From: Rhizaria sp. SCN 62-66
Taxonomy: Eukaryota; Rhizaria, unplaced
DNA length: 64,000 bases
Reading direction: 5' to 3'
Assembly (NCBI GenBank): GCA_001724265.1
Contig: MEDY01000051.1
Location: 1-64,000 of the forward strand
The translations under genes and the position numbers were made by a program. This document shows positions 24,316-35,524 of this stretch, in pieces; position 1 is the stretch's first letter, and every line of letters begins with the position of its first letter. The notes beneath the pieces were generated by a model. It worked only from the letters and a program-made list of their open reading frames with translations. It was not told the DNA's origin and searched no databases.

Positions 24316-27300
24316 TGCAGCAGCAACAGCAGCAGTCGGACGCCTTCTTCCAGCAGCAACAGATGATGCTGATGATGGGCCAGAATAACATCAACAACAA
24401 CAGCGGCAACAGTGCGTCGGCGACCGCGACTGCTGCGACCGCGGCTGCCACAGCCATGTCCGCCGCCTCGCTCACCCTGTCCTCGTTCAACCAAATGGGC
24501 GGCAACGACGACGGCGATGGCGCCGACGGCAACGGCGCCGACAACAGCGGCGCATTCCCCCCCGGCGTGGACCCCGCGGCCGTGGCGGCCGCCGTGGTGG
24601 ACTCGATCGCGCTCGCGCTGGGTCCTTCGGTGGGCACCGTGTTCCGCTACCTGGCGGCGCCCATGCTCGCCGCGCCGCCCGCCACGCAGGAGGACTTGAT
24701 GCGCCAGATCGCCTACTCTGCGGCCACCGCGGCCACAGCCACGGCCTCAGTTACCGCAGGCGCCCCCGCCGTCCCACCCCTGCCGCTGTCGACTGCGCAG
24801 AGCGTGGCTGCGCTCAGCAGCAGCGCCGGGCTCGCCAGCGCGGCGCTGTCCGTCACGTCGGACTCGCCCGCGCCCTCGCTGCCCAGCGGCATCCTCGCCG
24901 CGGGCAACAACACGACCTTCGTCAACAACAACTTCGTCAACACCAGCAGCAGCAGCAGCAGCGCCTCGAACGCCCTGCTCGCGCACGCGCTCAGCAGCCT
25001 GCCGCCGTCGACCGCGCTGGCGACCAAGAACAACAGCAGCAGCAGCAACAGCAGCAGCGACATGGTCGCCCACACGAGCGCTGGCGGCGTCGGCAGCGCA
25101 ACCGCAGCAGCCTCGCACCTCGGCGTTCCGGACCAGATGTCTTTCGGTGACATGTCCTCCGTCTGCGCGTCCTCCGTGCTGTCGCCCGCGTCCACCGCGC
25201 CCGCGCCCGCCGCGCCCGCCGCCGCCAACGCCGCCGGCATCGCCGCCGGTAGCACCGGCGTGACCATGAGCACCGCGACCATGCAGCGCGCGAGTGTGGG
25301 CGCGAACTTCTTCAAGCACTGCTCTGCCGCCGCGACAGCGGCCGCTGGTGCCGAGGACGCTGCGCAGCTCCGCACCGCTGGCAAGGGCAGGCTTAGCACC
25401 GACAACACCAGCAAGAAGACCAGCTCCGACGCCACTGGCGCTGACAACATCGACGCTGGCTCTGCTGGCGCTGCCGGCGCTGCAGACGCTGCTGGTGACG
25501 CCCTCGCTGCCGCGGGTGCCTCTGCCGACTCCGACGAGACCGCGGCCGCCACCCCGACGACTGCGACGGCGACGGCGACCGCTGGCGCGCACCGCCGCGG
25601 GCTGTCACTGCCCGCCGGCCACACCGGCGCGATGGCCGCGGCCGCCGCGGCCGCCGCTGCCAGCGCCACCGTGGGCGCCAACTCCGGCCGCGGCACGCGC
25701 TCGCGTGCTCTCGACACGAGTGCGGGCAACGCCGCTGCGGGCGGCGCTGCGGCGGGTCCTCGCCCTGGCCCGGAGGACGAGGACGAGGACGGCAACGGCA
25801 ACGGCGACGGCGAACAGGACGAGGATGACCACGGCGACGGACTGTCGCAGGTGCCGTCTTCGGTCGCGCTCACCGCGAACCCGCGCCGCGGCCGCGCTGG
25901 CAACAAGGCCGGCACCGGCGCCGGCAGCAGCAGCGACAAGCAGAGCGCTGTTGATGGCGAGAGCGCCAACGCCGCCGCCGAGAACGACGACGTCGACGAC
26001 GAAAGTGTTGACAAGCCCAAGCCCCTGCCGTGCCCTTCGATCCGCGCCAAAGTCACCACCTTGAACGCCGCCCGCAACATCCCCAACGACGACGCTAGCG
26101 ACGGCGACGGCGACGACGCCAGCGACGCCCTGCCCTCCGAGATCTGCCTGTCCTCGCCCGCGGCGTCCCCCGTCCCCGCGTCCAACGGCGGCGGCGCCTC
26201 TGGTGCGGGCTCGGGTCTCCCGTACGAGAGCCTCTTCGCGCGCGGCCGCCCCGGTCTGTTCGTCGGCGTGTCGGGCCCCGCCGCGGTGCCCCGCCCCAGC
26301 AGCGCGCTGGCCACGCCCACGCACACGCCCAACGCCGCTGCCGCCGCCGCCGCCGCCGCTGCCGCCGCGAACGTTTCTGCTGGCGCCGCTAGCGGCTCCG
26401 GCAGTGGCGCGAACGGCGCACCCCCGACGCCCCGCAGCGCGCTCGCGCTGGCGATGGCCACGCACCAGCGCACGCCGCCGCCGCAGTCGTCGGCCGCCAC
26501 CGCGGCCACTGCCGGGGCCGCGTCGTCGAGCGCGACCAAGCTTGCCACTGCGGCAGGCAGCAACAACGGTAACGGCAACGCTGCCGCTGCTGGGTCGTCC
26601 CTCGCTGTTGCAGTGGGCTCATCGTCCGCGACCCGATCCACAGGCTCCGCCTCCGCTTACGCCTCCGCGTCCTCCATCTCCGGCTCCGACTCCGGCGCCA
26701 GCGGCAACGGCAACGGCAACGGCAGCGGCAGCGGCAGCGGCGTGCGTATGGTGATGCCGGTGCCGTCGCCGTCGAATCACCGGCTGCGCGAGCAGGTGCA
26801 GGCGCTGCAGAGCTCCGCGGCGCGCTGCGACGACAACAACAATGCCGCGGACAACAACTGCGAGGACGAGTCGCCCGACGCCCCCGCGCGCTCCCTCGCG
26901 AGCGTGCGCGAAGGCGCTGTCGATGACTCGGACAAACAACAGCAGCAGCATCAGCATCAGTAGCAGCAGGGCGATGACAGCAACGCCAACGACGTCGCCG
27001 CCGCTGCCGGTACGAACGCGCAGCATCTCGCGCTCCCCCAGATGCAGCTCCAGCAGCAGCAGCAGCAACAGTTGCAGCATATGCAGCTGCTGCAGCAGCG
27101 CCAGCAGCAGACGCAGGTTCAGGCGCAGCTCCAGGCGCAGCTGCACGCGCTGCAGACGCAGCTGCAGCTGCCGGGCCAGTCGCCGCAGGCGCAGGCGCAG
27201 CTGCTGCACCAGGTGCAGCTGCACATGCACGCGCTGCAGCTCAACGCCATCGCGCTCAACAACCCGGCCGTAGCCAGTTCCGCCGGTGGCGCCGCGTTTG

Positions 27301-28703
27301 GCGTGTCCGCGTCGGCGCTGTCGCAGGCGCAGCGGCCGCCGATGCCGCCCTCGCGCACGGCCCCGTCGCCCGCGCCCAGCAACACGACCAATAGCAGCAC
27401 GCCCGCCGGCGCCGGCAGCCAGGGCCTCAACTCGGCCCGCTCGCGCCCCGGCCAGAGCGTCACCAACTCTGCGCGCGGCGACAACAACGCGTCTCCGTCC
27501 CCCTCGCTGAACGGCTCCGAATCCTCCTTGGCCTCCGCGTCCGCCTCGGCTTCCGCGGCCGCCGCCGCCGCCGCCGCGTACGCCGCGGTCCTGCAGGGCG
27601 CTAACGGGCTTGCCACGCCCGGCATGACCGTGACGCCCACGCTGTCGCCCTCGCCCTCAGTCATGGCCGCTGCTGCCGCCGCTGCGGCGCAGGCCGCCTC
27701 CGGCAGCGGCGGTGTCGGCGGCGTCGGCGGCGTCACCCTGCCCGGCTACACGCTCTCGGGCCAGGCGCTCTCCGCCGCCGCCGCTGCTGCCGCCGCTGCC
27801 GCCGCGGCGGCCGCGTCCAACGCCGCACTGTCGGAGCGCTTTTCGTCGACGAACATTTACGTCGGCGGCTTCGGCGACCACGTGACTGAGGCGGAGCTGC
27901 GGAACGTCTTCGGCGTCTTCGGGCCCATCTCGTCCGTGCGCATCATGTCGGACGACGCGACGGGCCGTGGCAAGGGCGTCGGGCTCGTGCGCTACACCTC
28001 GGCCGACGCCGCTTCGGCCGCCGTGCTCGCGCTTAACGGCGCGCTGGCGCCCGCGCAGGCTCTCGGCGGCACGCGTCCCCTGCAGGTGCGGCACGCGCGC
28101 GTCGGCGTCGCTAAGGCGCGCGCCATGGCCAAGGCCGGCGGGCCGATGCCGCCCATGCCGCCCATGCCGCAGATGGGCCAAATGGCCCAAATGGGGCAGA
28201 TAGGGCAGACGGGGCCGCTGGCGGTGCCGCAGATGTCGATGGCGCAGATGGCGATGCTGGGCATGGGGCTGAACAACAGCACCAGCAACAGTGTTGGACA
28301 GCAGCAGCAGCAGCAGCAGTTGGGGCAGCTGTCGATGCCTGTGGGCATGGGCATGGGCGCCTCTCTGCACGACGGCAACAACAACAACGGCTTGATGAAC
28401 AACAACGGTATCAGGGCTGCGGGTGCGTTCGGCGACTTCAATATCAACGGTAACAATGCGGGCAACTTGATGCAGCAACAACAGCAGATGCAGTTCAATG
28501 CGAACAACGGCTCGTTCGGCTTCGGAGACGCTTCACTCACTGGGAGCAACAACGCCACTAATGGTGTTTCTGGCTCCGGTGGCTTGGATGCGGCGACGCT
28601 CGCGTCGCTGCCGCCCCACATCTTGCAGCAACTCATGTCGACTCAAGCTGTCGTCATGCAGCAACAGCAACAGCATCAGCAGCAGCAGCAACAGCAACAG
28701 CAT

Positions 28704-28760
<57 letters not shown>

Positions 28761-29354
28761 CAGTTTGATAATAACCAGTTTGATAACGATGGCAGCGCTA
28801 ACGGCAGCATGTTTTCCCCTTCTTTCGGCAGTTTCAACCGCGGCGGTGGTGACATGGACACCAACGACAACTACGCTGACAACAACAACAACAACAACAA
28901 CAACAGCAACAACAACAACAATAATAACACCTTTGGCAATAGCAACAACGGTAGCAACTTTAGCGGCGACGTGAGCATGCCGATGAGTTTGCCCATGAAC
29001 ATGAACATGAACAACAACGGCCCCAACATGTTTGCTGACGGCGGTCTCAACAACAACGGTTTGTTCCATGGCGGCAACACTAACGCCGGTGGCGCGTTCA
29101 CGGCGTTCGACTTCGGCGCTTTTGACAGCAACACCGCCGCCGACGGCATCGACCTGGGCCTCGTCAACGGGCTTAACGGCATGGACTCCGGCATGGGCAG
29201 CCTCAACGACATGAGCCGCGGCATGAACGCCGGCATGGGCTTCGGCATGGGCGGGCTCGACTCGATGCTCGGCGGCGGTGGCGGCGCCGGCGCCTCGCCC
29301 AGCCCTTTTGGGCAGCAGCAACAGCAGCAGGACAATGACGGTAACATGATGTAA
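22254..29354 (+). CDS. Two-RRM polyQ RNA-binding protein with in-frame TAG
   Basis: If the TAG at 26961-26963 (codon 1570) is read as an amino acid, this is a single 2366-residue protein ending in TAA. RRM1 lies at about residues 518-600 (RNP2 LYVRNL, RNP1 KGVGFVRY). RRM2 lies at about 1865-1950 (RNP2 IYVGGF, RNP1 KGVGLVRY), after the TAG and in the same frame. The shared RNP1 and same-frame continuation argue for one gene, as in ELAV/CELF-like tandem-RRM proteins, which bind mRNA. The linkers are disordered: Ala/Gly/Ser/His-rich at the N-terminus, a long Gln tract (about 667-694), acidic stretches, a second Gln/His tract, and Asn- and Met-rich C-terminal regions. The TAG is flanked by CAG/CAT codons (QHQHQ before, QQGDD after). 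The alternatives are a gene ending at 26963 followed by a separate or derelict second half, or an unrecognised intron. It is probably prion-like and able to phase separate (inference). Confidence 0.75.
24252..24336 (+). repeat. CAG (polyGln) tract in RRM gene
   Basis: Nearly pure CAG codons interrupted by one CTG and one CAA, encoding about 27 Gln with one Leu. It lies between RRM1 and the disordered linker. Confidence 0.95.
26961..26963 (+). other. In-frame TAG codon, probably sense (Gln)
   Basis: This TAG interrupts a Gln/His run encoded by CAG and CAT. The same frame stays open for 796 further codons and contains a second RRM. One C-to-T change converts CAG to TAG. Confidence 0.7.
28658..28762 (+). 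repeat. CAG/CAT (polyGln/His) tract in RRM gene
   Basis: A run of CAG and CAA codons with interspersed CAT, encoding Gln with a few His, in the C-terminal part of the two-RRM protein. Confidence 0.95.
28880..28929 (+). repeat. AAC (polyAsn) tract in RRM gene
   Basis: A run of AAC codons broken by one AGC and ending in AAT codons, encoding Asn. It lies about 120 bases downstream of the second Gln tract. Confidence 0.9.
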
Positions 29355-29836
29355 AGCGAATGTGACCGAGATCTAACACGGTGTGGGTGGTGCTCGCTCA
29401 TATGCGTCATGCTTGTTTGCGTCTGGTTAGACAAGATATTGATTTTGCATCATGCTATTTCTTCACGAACACGTTTTTATTGAGCGATTACCAACATCAC
29501 ACACATTCATGGATTCGCACACTTTACCTCTCTGCGTACGCGCTTCCACGCACATTTTCACTTTCGTCCTCCCTATTTTCATTTTGCCACTTTCCGTCAA
29601 CACCTCCAACTTGATTTGAAATCCTCTTAAAAACATGCGTTGGGTCACACCGCTCTAATTTTATGCGGAGACGTTGCTGCTACTTTGATTGATTTCGGTC
29701 AGACTTTGTTGGTATTCTCTGGTTCATTGTGTCCCTCTAGTCCTCCCTCCAGCCTTTTACTTTCCCTCCTCAACTCTCTGCTTACCACATCTTTGTTTCG
29801 CGTCCCTTCCCTGCACTTTGAGTCACTTCCCTCAAA

Positions 29837-29856
29837 TTTTTTTTTTTTTTTTTTTT
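29837..29856. repeat. T20 homopolymer
   Basis: An uninterrupted run of 20 T on the plus strand inside the pyrimidine-rich spacer. Confidence 0.95.
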
Positions 29857-30034
29857 GTAATTGCATTGCCGAAGCTTTTTGCAGTTCCAGTATTAGTCGC
29901 ATTAGCAACAGTAACGCAACACGACGCCTGGCACGTCACTTTCGTCGTCTCGCTGTCTCGTCGTCTAGTTAATACGTAGTTAAATTGTTTCGCTTGTCCT
30001 TTTTGTCTTTATTTTTCTTCTGCCTCAATACGCT

Positions 30035-30036
<2 letters not shown>

Positions 30037-30078
<42 letters not shown>
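30037..30078. repeat. (AC)21 microsatellite
   Basis: A pure AC dinucleotide run in the gene-poor spacer. Confidence 0.95.
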
Positions 30079-30079
<1 letters not shown>

Positions 30080-33000
30080 GTCTTTTGGTCAGTGCAATAC
30101 GCGTACGGTCCAAAATACTGTTGAGTGCAGCGCAGTACACTTGTGCATAGCTCAATCTGTACTCTGTGCTATCCTTGCTTACTTGTTTGTGCTTGCTTTC
30201 AACATGTTTTCGAGTCATGTTTGTTGCTTGAGATTGTCTTTGTTTCCTTTTTAGACTGCAATAATTCATCTCCATTTCACTCGACGAGATGTTGCGCTTT
30301 CTATTTTCATTTTTATGCCTGGGTTTTGCTGCTTTCATTGTTGCATTGCTTTGCTATACTGATTGTGAATGTGGTTTCGCACAATGATGTTTTCACGCGT
30401 ACGTTGCGCGTTGGGCGACAATCTCACCACCAAACACACCGCCACAGCAATTCATCAACACTATTCTGTGTGTGACAGTCATCACGCATTAGCACGATCC
30501 ACAAACAAACATCACAGACTCATCAAAGACTCATTCACGTCAACACTGATTAGATTTGCACCCGCAAGAGCTTGCCTATTTGTACTCTCCTACTCCAATT
30601 ATACTATCACACAAATATCACACACCAACACACTGCGCTGCAAAACCCTGCAGTGTACTGCACTGGGAGTATTTTATACCCCGCGAGATAACACGTTCGA
30701 TTTCGGTGCGAGCGAACTTCACAGAGCACTTGTACACGGCGCGCCACTGCCCAGCGCCGGTCCACACTCTTGATCATTAGCTGACGCTGCTCTAGCGTGT
30801 TTTCTCATGGACGACGGTTGCACTCCTGTTGTTGTTGTGGTGAATATTCAAGCAACGATGACATACGTTGATATTTTTTCCTAAACTCTGTTTTCTACTT
30901 GCATCTTTTCGAAGCACACCACATCCAGTCTAATTCTCCAAGTTACTTCGATCTTGACAAACGGCGGCTTAACGATGTGCGTTTTTCCTGCACATTGCTG
31001 TCTTTTGCACACTATCTTCTTCATGTAACTTTGTTCTATTACCACTGTGAGTGCTGTTGGTTGGGATTTTGCAAGTACTGTGCATCCTTGTGATGTCTTT
31101 TATGTACGCATTCATCACATTGTATTTTCATACTTTTTCATATTTTTATTCTTTGTCCTGTATCCGCGTATGCTCTCGTGCACATTACGACTGGTAGCAG
31201 TTTATATTTGCTCCGGTTGGTGCATTTGTTGCTGCTCACATTGCATTATTACATTCACAGTTGTGTTTTGCTTTAAATTCCGCGATCTCCCTCTGTGTCA
31301 CCCTCGCTGTGCTGTCTCCAGTCAATTGATCCAATTGCTATGTTATGCTCTGCCTTTTTTATTTTCTTCATCTTGCTTTTAAAATTTGTTAATTGCTGTT
31401 TCACTTCATGTCAGTTTATTTCACACCGTATCATTTGCGCACACGCTATAATACCAGTTTTTTGTCGTCTTTTTTTTTCTTCTTCCGTTTACGTCATCCC
31501 AGACTTCCACTACGAATTGTAATAGTCGTGAAACTGATAACTATGATTGTCTTCGTTTACATTCTCATCCCCAACACACTTTTCCTGTTGTGTTTTTAAT
31601 AATAATCATGCATGCTTACTTTTTTCACATTCATGTTTGCCGCAAGTTTTCAGTAGTTTATGTTTTATGTAATTTACGTTTTACTACCATTGTGACACCT
31701 AATTACGATGTATTGTACTGTTGTCACAAAACTGTGTACACACAAAGACGAAGCTAGCGGATTTCAGTCACCTTCTCAACAACACACTGCATTCTTATAT
31801 TTTCTCGGTGACCATGTATTCATTAGTAATCGCCGAGGGGGAATGAGCAGTGGCTGTTGAGTTATAGTGCTGTGCTGTACGTACAGTGCATTAATAATGC
31901 GTTCGCATCTTGTGTCCGTCATTATCTCGCTCAACTCCCCTTAAAAGTATCTCTTTATCGAAGTCACACACACCAACCCACTTATGGTACACAACTCGCC
32001 GCTTAGCGTTATTGCGCTTTTCGACGCTACCTTTGCCTTACCCTTTGCTACACCACACTACGCCATCTTTTCACACCATCTTTTCACACACCTTGTTCCC
32101 GCACTGATTCATGTTGACACGTACTCCTGAGTGCTTGCCTGCGTCATCGCTCGCAACATCGGTTGTTCCAATATGTTTCGGCGCAGTTCTAGTGCCATAT
32201 AATGCTGTCAAACGCAGTGCAGTCGCACAACAGTCGCGTATTGTGTACATGTTGTCATTCGCCCACTTCCACTTATCTCCACATCATCATTCCTTGTTAT
32301 CACCAACTTTCAGTTAGTTACTACAACCCAACACTGCTCTTTTCTTTTTCTTGTTAAGTTACATGACGCGTGATAGTGCGTAGTATCTTTCCTTTTAATT
32401 TTTGTTGCTTGGTCATTTTTCTCACGTTCTCCTCAGCGCCTTTTTTTGTTTCTTTTACCCAACATTTCGTATATTTTCGCCCGTTTTATCCTCTACGTCT
32501 CTTTTGTTTTCTCCCAATCACTAACTCTTATCACAGCACAAGCGTTGCTTTCTGCCACATTCACTGTTATTGTGACTGGAGCTGTAGTTGTTACTGTCAG
32601 TGTCGTCACTGTCTCTCCATGGACTCTTTTTTAGTTTCTTTTAGCATTCGCGCGTCTATCCAAGACTCACTGTTGCTGCAACAGTGCCATTCTCAAGGCT
32701 TGCTTTTGCTTCGTGCTGACTCATCCCCACACACGTACAAAATCAACTCATCCCACCTCAACTATATATCTCTCCGATCTGTATCACACATCTTCTTTTC
32801 ACCACTTATGGACATAATAATATAACACATATACATGACTTCTTATAGTGAACACAAACCAACCATTAATCGTAGAATCAAGCGTAACCATCAGAAGCTT
32901 CAAATTGTGTGAAAAAAACACTGTGTATTTTTCGATTGTGACCAACTAACGCGTGGTTCAAGACGTCATGAAAAATCTGTACATTTTTTGAAAACAAAAA

Positions 33001-33131
33001 GAGGGATAGAGAGGACAACAAGTCACCGCACGGGCAACCTTGTAGTCGCAGCTTCAGTAACCATCAGCTGTGACAGGCTCGGAGAGACAAAACACGGCTT
33101 AACCTTCGGCGAGAGACGATGGCCGGTGCAC

Positions 33132-34691
33132 TTACTGGAAGCGCTGGGGCAGGGAGCGCTTCTTCTCGAGGATCTCGCGCTCCATCCACCAGATAGCGCC
33201 GTGGGGGATGGCGTCACGCTTCTTGATCTCCTCAAGGGCGGCCTGAGCGTCCTCCATCTTGACCTTGATGTCGGCGATGTGGGCCTCAACCATCTTGGTC
33301 TGGGCCTCGGCGGCCTCGGAGGCCTCGACAGCCTTGGCGCGGGCAGCCTCAGCCTGGGCGCGCTCGGCCTCGGCCTGCTTGCGGGCCTCCTCAGCCTGGG
33401 CGCGGGCATCCTCGGCCTTGGCGCGGTCCTCAGCGGCCTTATCGGCGGCGGCCTTGGCCTTGGCGGCGGCCTCCTCGGCGGCAGCGCGGTCGGCGACGGC
33501 CTGCTCGCGGTCAGCGACAGCCTGCTTGGTGGCAGCAGTGGCCTTGGCGCGGGCCTCCTCGGCCGCGGCGCGGGTCTTGGCGGCCTCGGCAGTCTTGGCG
33601 GCGGCAGCCGCGGTCTCCTCCTCGGCGGCCTGGCGCACGCGCTGGACCTTGCGGACCTGGGCGCCCTGGTTGATCTTGGCGCGCTGGAGAGGGAGGGGGT
33701 CGGCGCCCTTCAGGCGGGCGAGGTCCTGGACGGCGGTGTTGCGCTTGACGATGCCCGCGGACTCGTCCTTGGTGACGGCGTCGAGGCGGTTGATCTCGCC
33801 AGTGTAGGCGTCCTGCTCGGCCTTGAGGGCGGCCTCGATGGCCACGGCCTCGGCCTCGGCCTCACGGACGACCTTCTCGGCGGCGCGGAGCTTGTCCTCG
33901 GCAGCCTTGAGGGCGGCCTCGGCGTCGCGGGCGGACTCCTCGGCGGAGACGGCGGCGGCCTCGGCGTTCTTGGCGGAGTTCTCCTGCGCAACGGCGCGGG
34001 CCTCAGCAGCCTTGGCGACCTCGGCGGCGGCGTTGGCGAGCTCGGACGCGGCGCGGGCGGCGTTGTCCTGCTGCTTGGCGACCTCCTCGGCGGCACGTGC
34101 CTCGGCCTCCTTGGTCTTGGCGGCCTTCTCGGACTCGATGGCGGCGGCCTCGTTCTTGCGGGCCTCAGCCTCGGCAGACTTGGCGGCAGCCTCGAGCTGC
34201 TTCTGCTGCTCAAGCTGGACCTGGAGGTCGTCGAAGGCCTTGTTGAGGGCCTCAACACGCGCGGTGGCCTCAGCGAGCTCGCCGGGGTTGGTCTCGCCGC
34301 CCTGGGGGTTGTTGATCAGGGAGAGGACCTCACGGGGGGTGCCCATCTGGTTGGCGCGGAAGATAAGGTACTCAGCAAGAGCCATCTCACCGTTGGCATC
34401 GAGGTCGATCTTGCGGAGCTCGTGGCGGAGCTCGATCGCAGTCAGGGTGCGGCCGACCTTTTGGAGGTAGTGGTGAGAGAGGACCTCGTCGAGCTGGTTG
34501 CCGTTCTTGCCCTTGGCGTGGTCGACGGCAATGAAGTCGTGCATGGTCTTCCAGACGGACTCAGCCTCGGCGTCGCCACCCTGGGTCCAGAAGGCGTTGA
34601 GGTAGAACACGGCCTGCTCCTTGTAGGTCATGGCAGTGATCTTGCGGAACTTCTCAAGAGTCGCGTTGTCGAGCGCAGCGGGTCCGGACAT
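33132..34691 (-). CDS. ABP34-like EF-hand/coiled-coil actin-bundling protein
   Basis: A 519-residue single-exon frame; the stop is TAA. The N-terminal 130 residues resemble the Dictyostelium 34 kDa calcium-regulated actin-bundling protein: YKEQAVFYLNAFW corresponds to its QQAVHFLNAYW segment. A canonical EF-hand loop follows at residues 96-107 (DLDANGEMALAE, Asp at 1 and 3, Asn at 5, Glu at 12) with the EYLIFR continuation. From about 130 to 475 the chain is an almost uninterrupted Ala/Glu/Lys coiled coil with many AEEARAKA-like heptads, longer than in ABP34, which is about 295 residues. The inferred role is calcium-sensitive cross-linking or filament organisation, alongside the alpha-actinin in this window. 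The ATG follows a CTAAC...ATCAG acceptor-like stretch by one base, hinting at a 5' UTR intron. The relationship is judged by eye from short motifs. Confidence 0.78.
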   Translation of the reverse strand: MSGPAALDNATLEKFRKITAMTYKEQAVFYLNAFWTQGGDAEAESVWKTMHDFIAVDHAKGKNGNQLDEVLSHHYLQKVGRTLTAIELRHELRKIDLDANGEMALAEYLIFRANQMGTPREVLSLINNPQGGETNPGELAEATARVEALNKAFDDLQVQLEQQKQLEAAAKSAEAEARKNEAAAIESEKAAKTKEAEARAAEEVAKQQDNAARAASELANAAAEVAKAAEARAVAQENSAKNAEAAAVSAEESARDAEAALKAAEDKLRAAEKVVREAEAEAVAIEAALKAEQDAYTGEINRLDAVTKDESAGIVKRNTAVQDLARLKGADPLPLQRAKINQGAQVRKVQRVRQAAEEETAAAAAKTAEAAKTRAAAEEARAKATAATKQAVADREQAVADRAAAEEAAAKAKAAADKAAEDRAKAEDARAQAEEARKQAEAERAQAEAARAKAVEASEAAEAQTKMVEAHIADIKVKMEDAQAALEEIKKRDAIPHGAIWWMEREILEKKRSLPQRFQ

Positions 34692-35524
34692 GCTGATTTG
34701 TGCTAAAGAAGTGGTTAGAAAAGTTGACAGAATAATAATATAGAGTCGATGGAATGTGAGAAGAATGTTAGGAGGATGCTTGTTCGATCCAAAAAGTAGG
34801 CACGCGACGTGCGCCTGGGAGGCAGAGGCTCAAATTGTTTTTTCTCCATGCATATCAGAGCATAAACAAAGCAATCGCATGCAAGAACTCGATTCCCATA
34901 TGAAGAGCACTCGTTAAAAGCTCTTTATAGAGAAAGCAATCGATGCCGGTGGTGATAATGCAAGGTAAAGCACCAGGATACGATGGCACGAGGTGGCACG
35001 AGGCGTTTCATGCGAGCGATTCGCGAACCCGTCGAAATGCAGCACACAACAACATTGTTTCGCAAAACGAAATATTAACCCAAGCTAAGAAGAGTTCTAT
35101 GGTGCCTAAACACCCAACTTCAATCGCGCTTGCCTTCGGCTTTGCACTAAACAGCTTTGGAAAAGAAAGTCCAAAGGACGCCACCATCTCTTTCCCTCGG
35201 TCCGCTCGTCGAAAGTCAAGCCGGGCAACATGTGTGCGGGCTGGAGTCGCAACGGGTCTCTGTCGCGCGTCTTATCGCCCCTGGTACACGGCACAAGGGC
35301 AAAAATGAAGATTAAAATGTTATAACAACATTAAAACAAACTTATATTTTGTATTTATCGCATTATATTCCAGAAGGCAGGTTACTATGGCCCTACAAGC
35401 CACTATAACTGACTCTCACCACAAACGAAAGAAAGTTATAATTAGTCACACAACACGCATAAACCGCTGTCATCCGTGCAGTATTCACGAAAAACAACAG
35501 TTTTAGCCGGAGTTATGCAGTTCT
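34692..35524. other. Intergenic, upstream of ABP34-like gene
   Basis: An 833-base spacer holding the ABP34-like promoter and the 3' flank of the MYND-SET gene (both minus strand). It is AT-rich. The one open frame of about 120 codons (plus strand, from 34943) has no recognisable content and I do not call it. Confidence 0.4.

Larger units (their letters stand above)
29355..33131. other. Long gene-poor pyrimidine-rich region
   Basis: A 3.8 kb stretch without a supported gene. The plus strand is markedly T- and C-rich, which depletes stop codons and yields many short Cys/Phe/Ser/Leu-rich open frames that are not convincing. It contains a T20 run (29837-29856) and a (CA)21 microsatellite (30037-30078). 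It lies between the 3' ends of the RRM gene (+) and the ABP34-like gene (-), so it may hold long 3' UTRs or a non-coding transcript. Confidence 0.45.

Noticed and set aside
24713-26641. 642-codon minus-strand frame opposite the RRM gene
   Set aside because: Ala/Pro/Leu-rich shadow of a low-complexity region.
26890-26963. Explaining the RRM-gene TAG as an intron acceptor (donor GTGCGC at about 26900)
   Set aside because: The intervening 60-70 bases are coding-like CAG repeats with no pyrimidine tract, and far shorter than the other introns. Kept as the main alternative for RNA-seq to test.
32988-34706. 572-codon Leu/Gly-rich frame antisense to the ABP34-like gene
   Set aside because: It is the reverse of an Ala/Glu coiled coil and reads as monotonous LG repeats; the minus strand has the EF-hand and family motifs.
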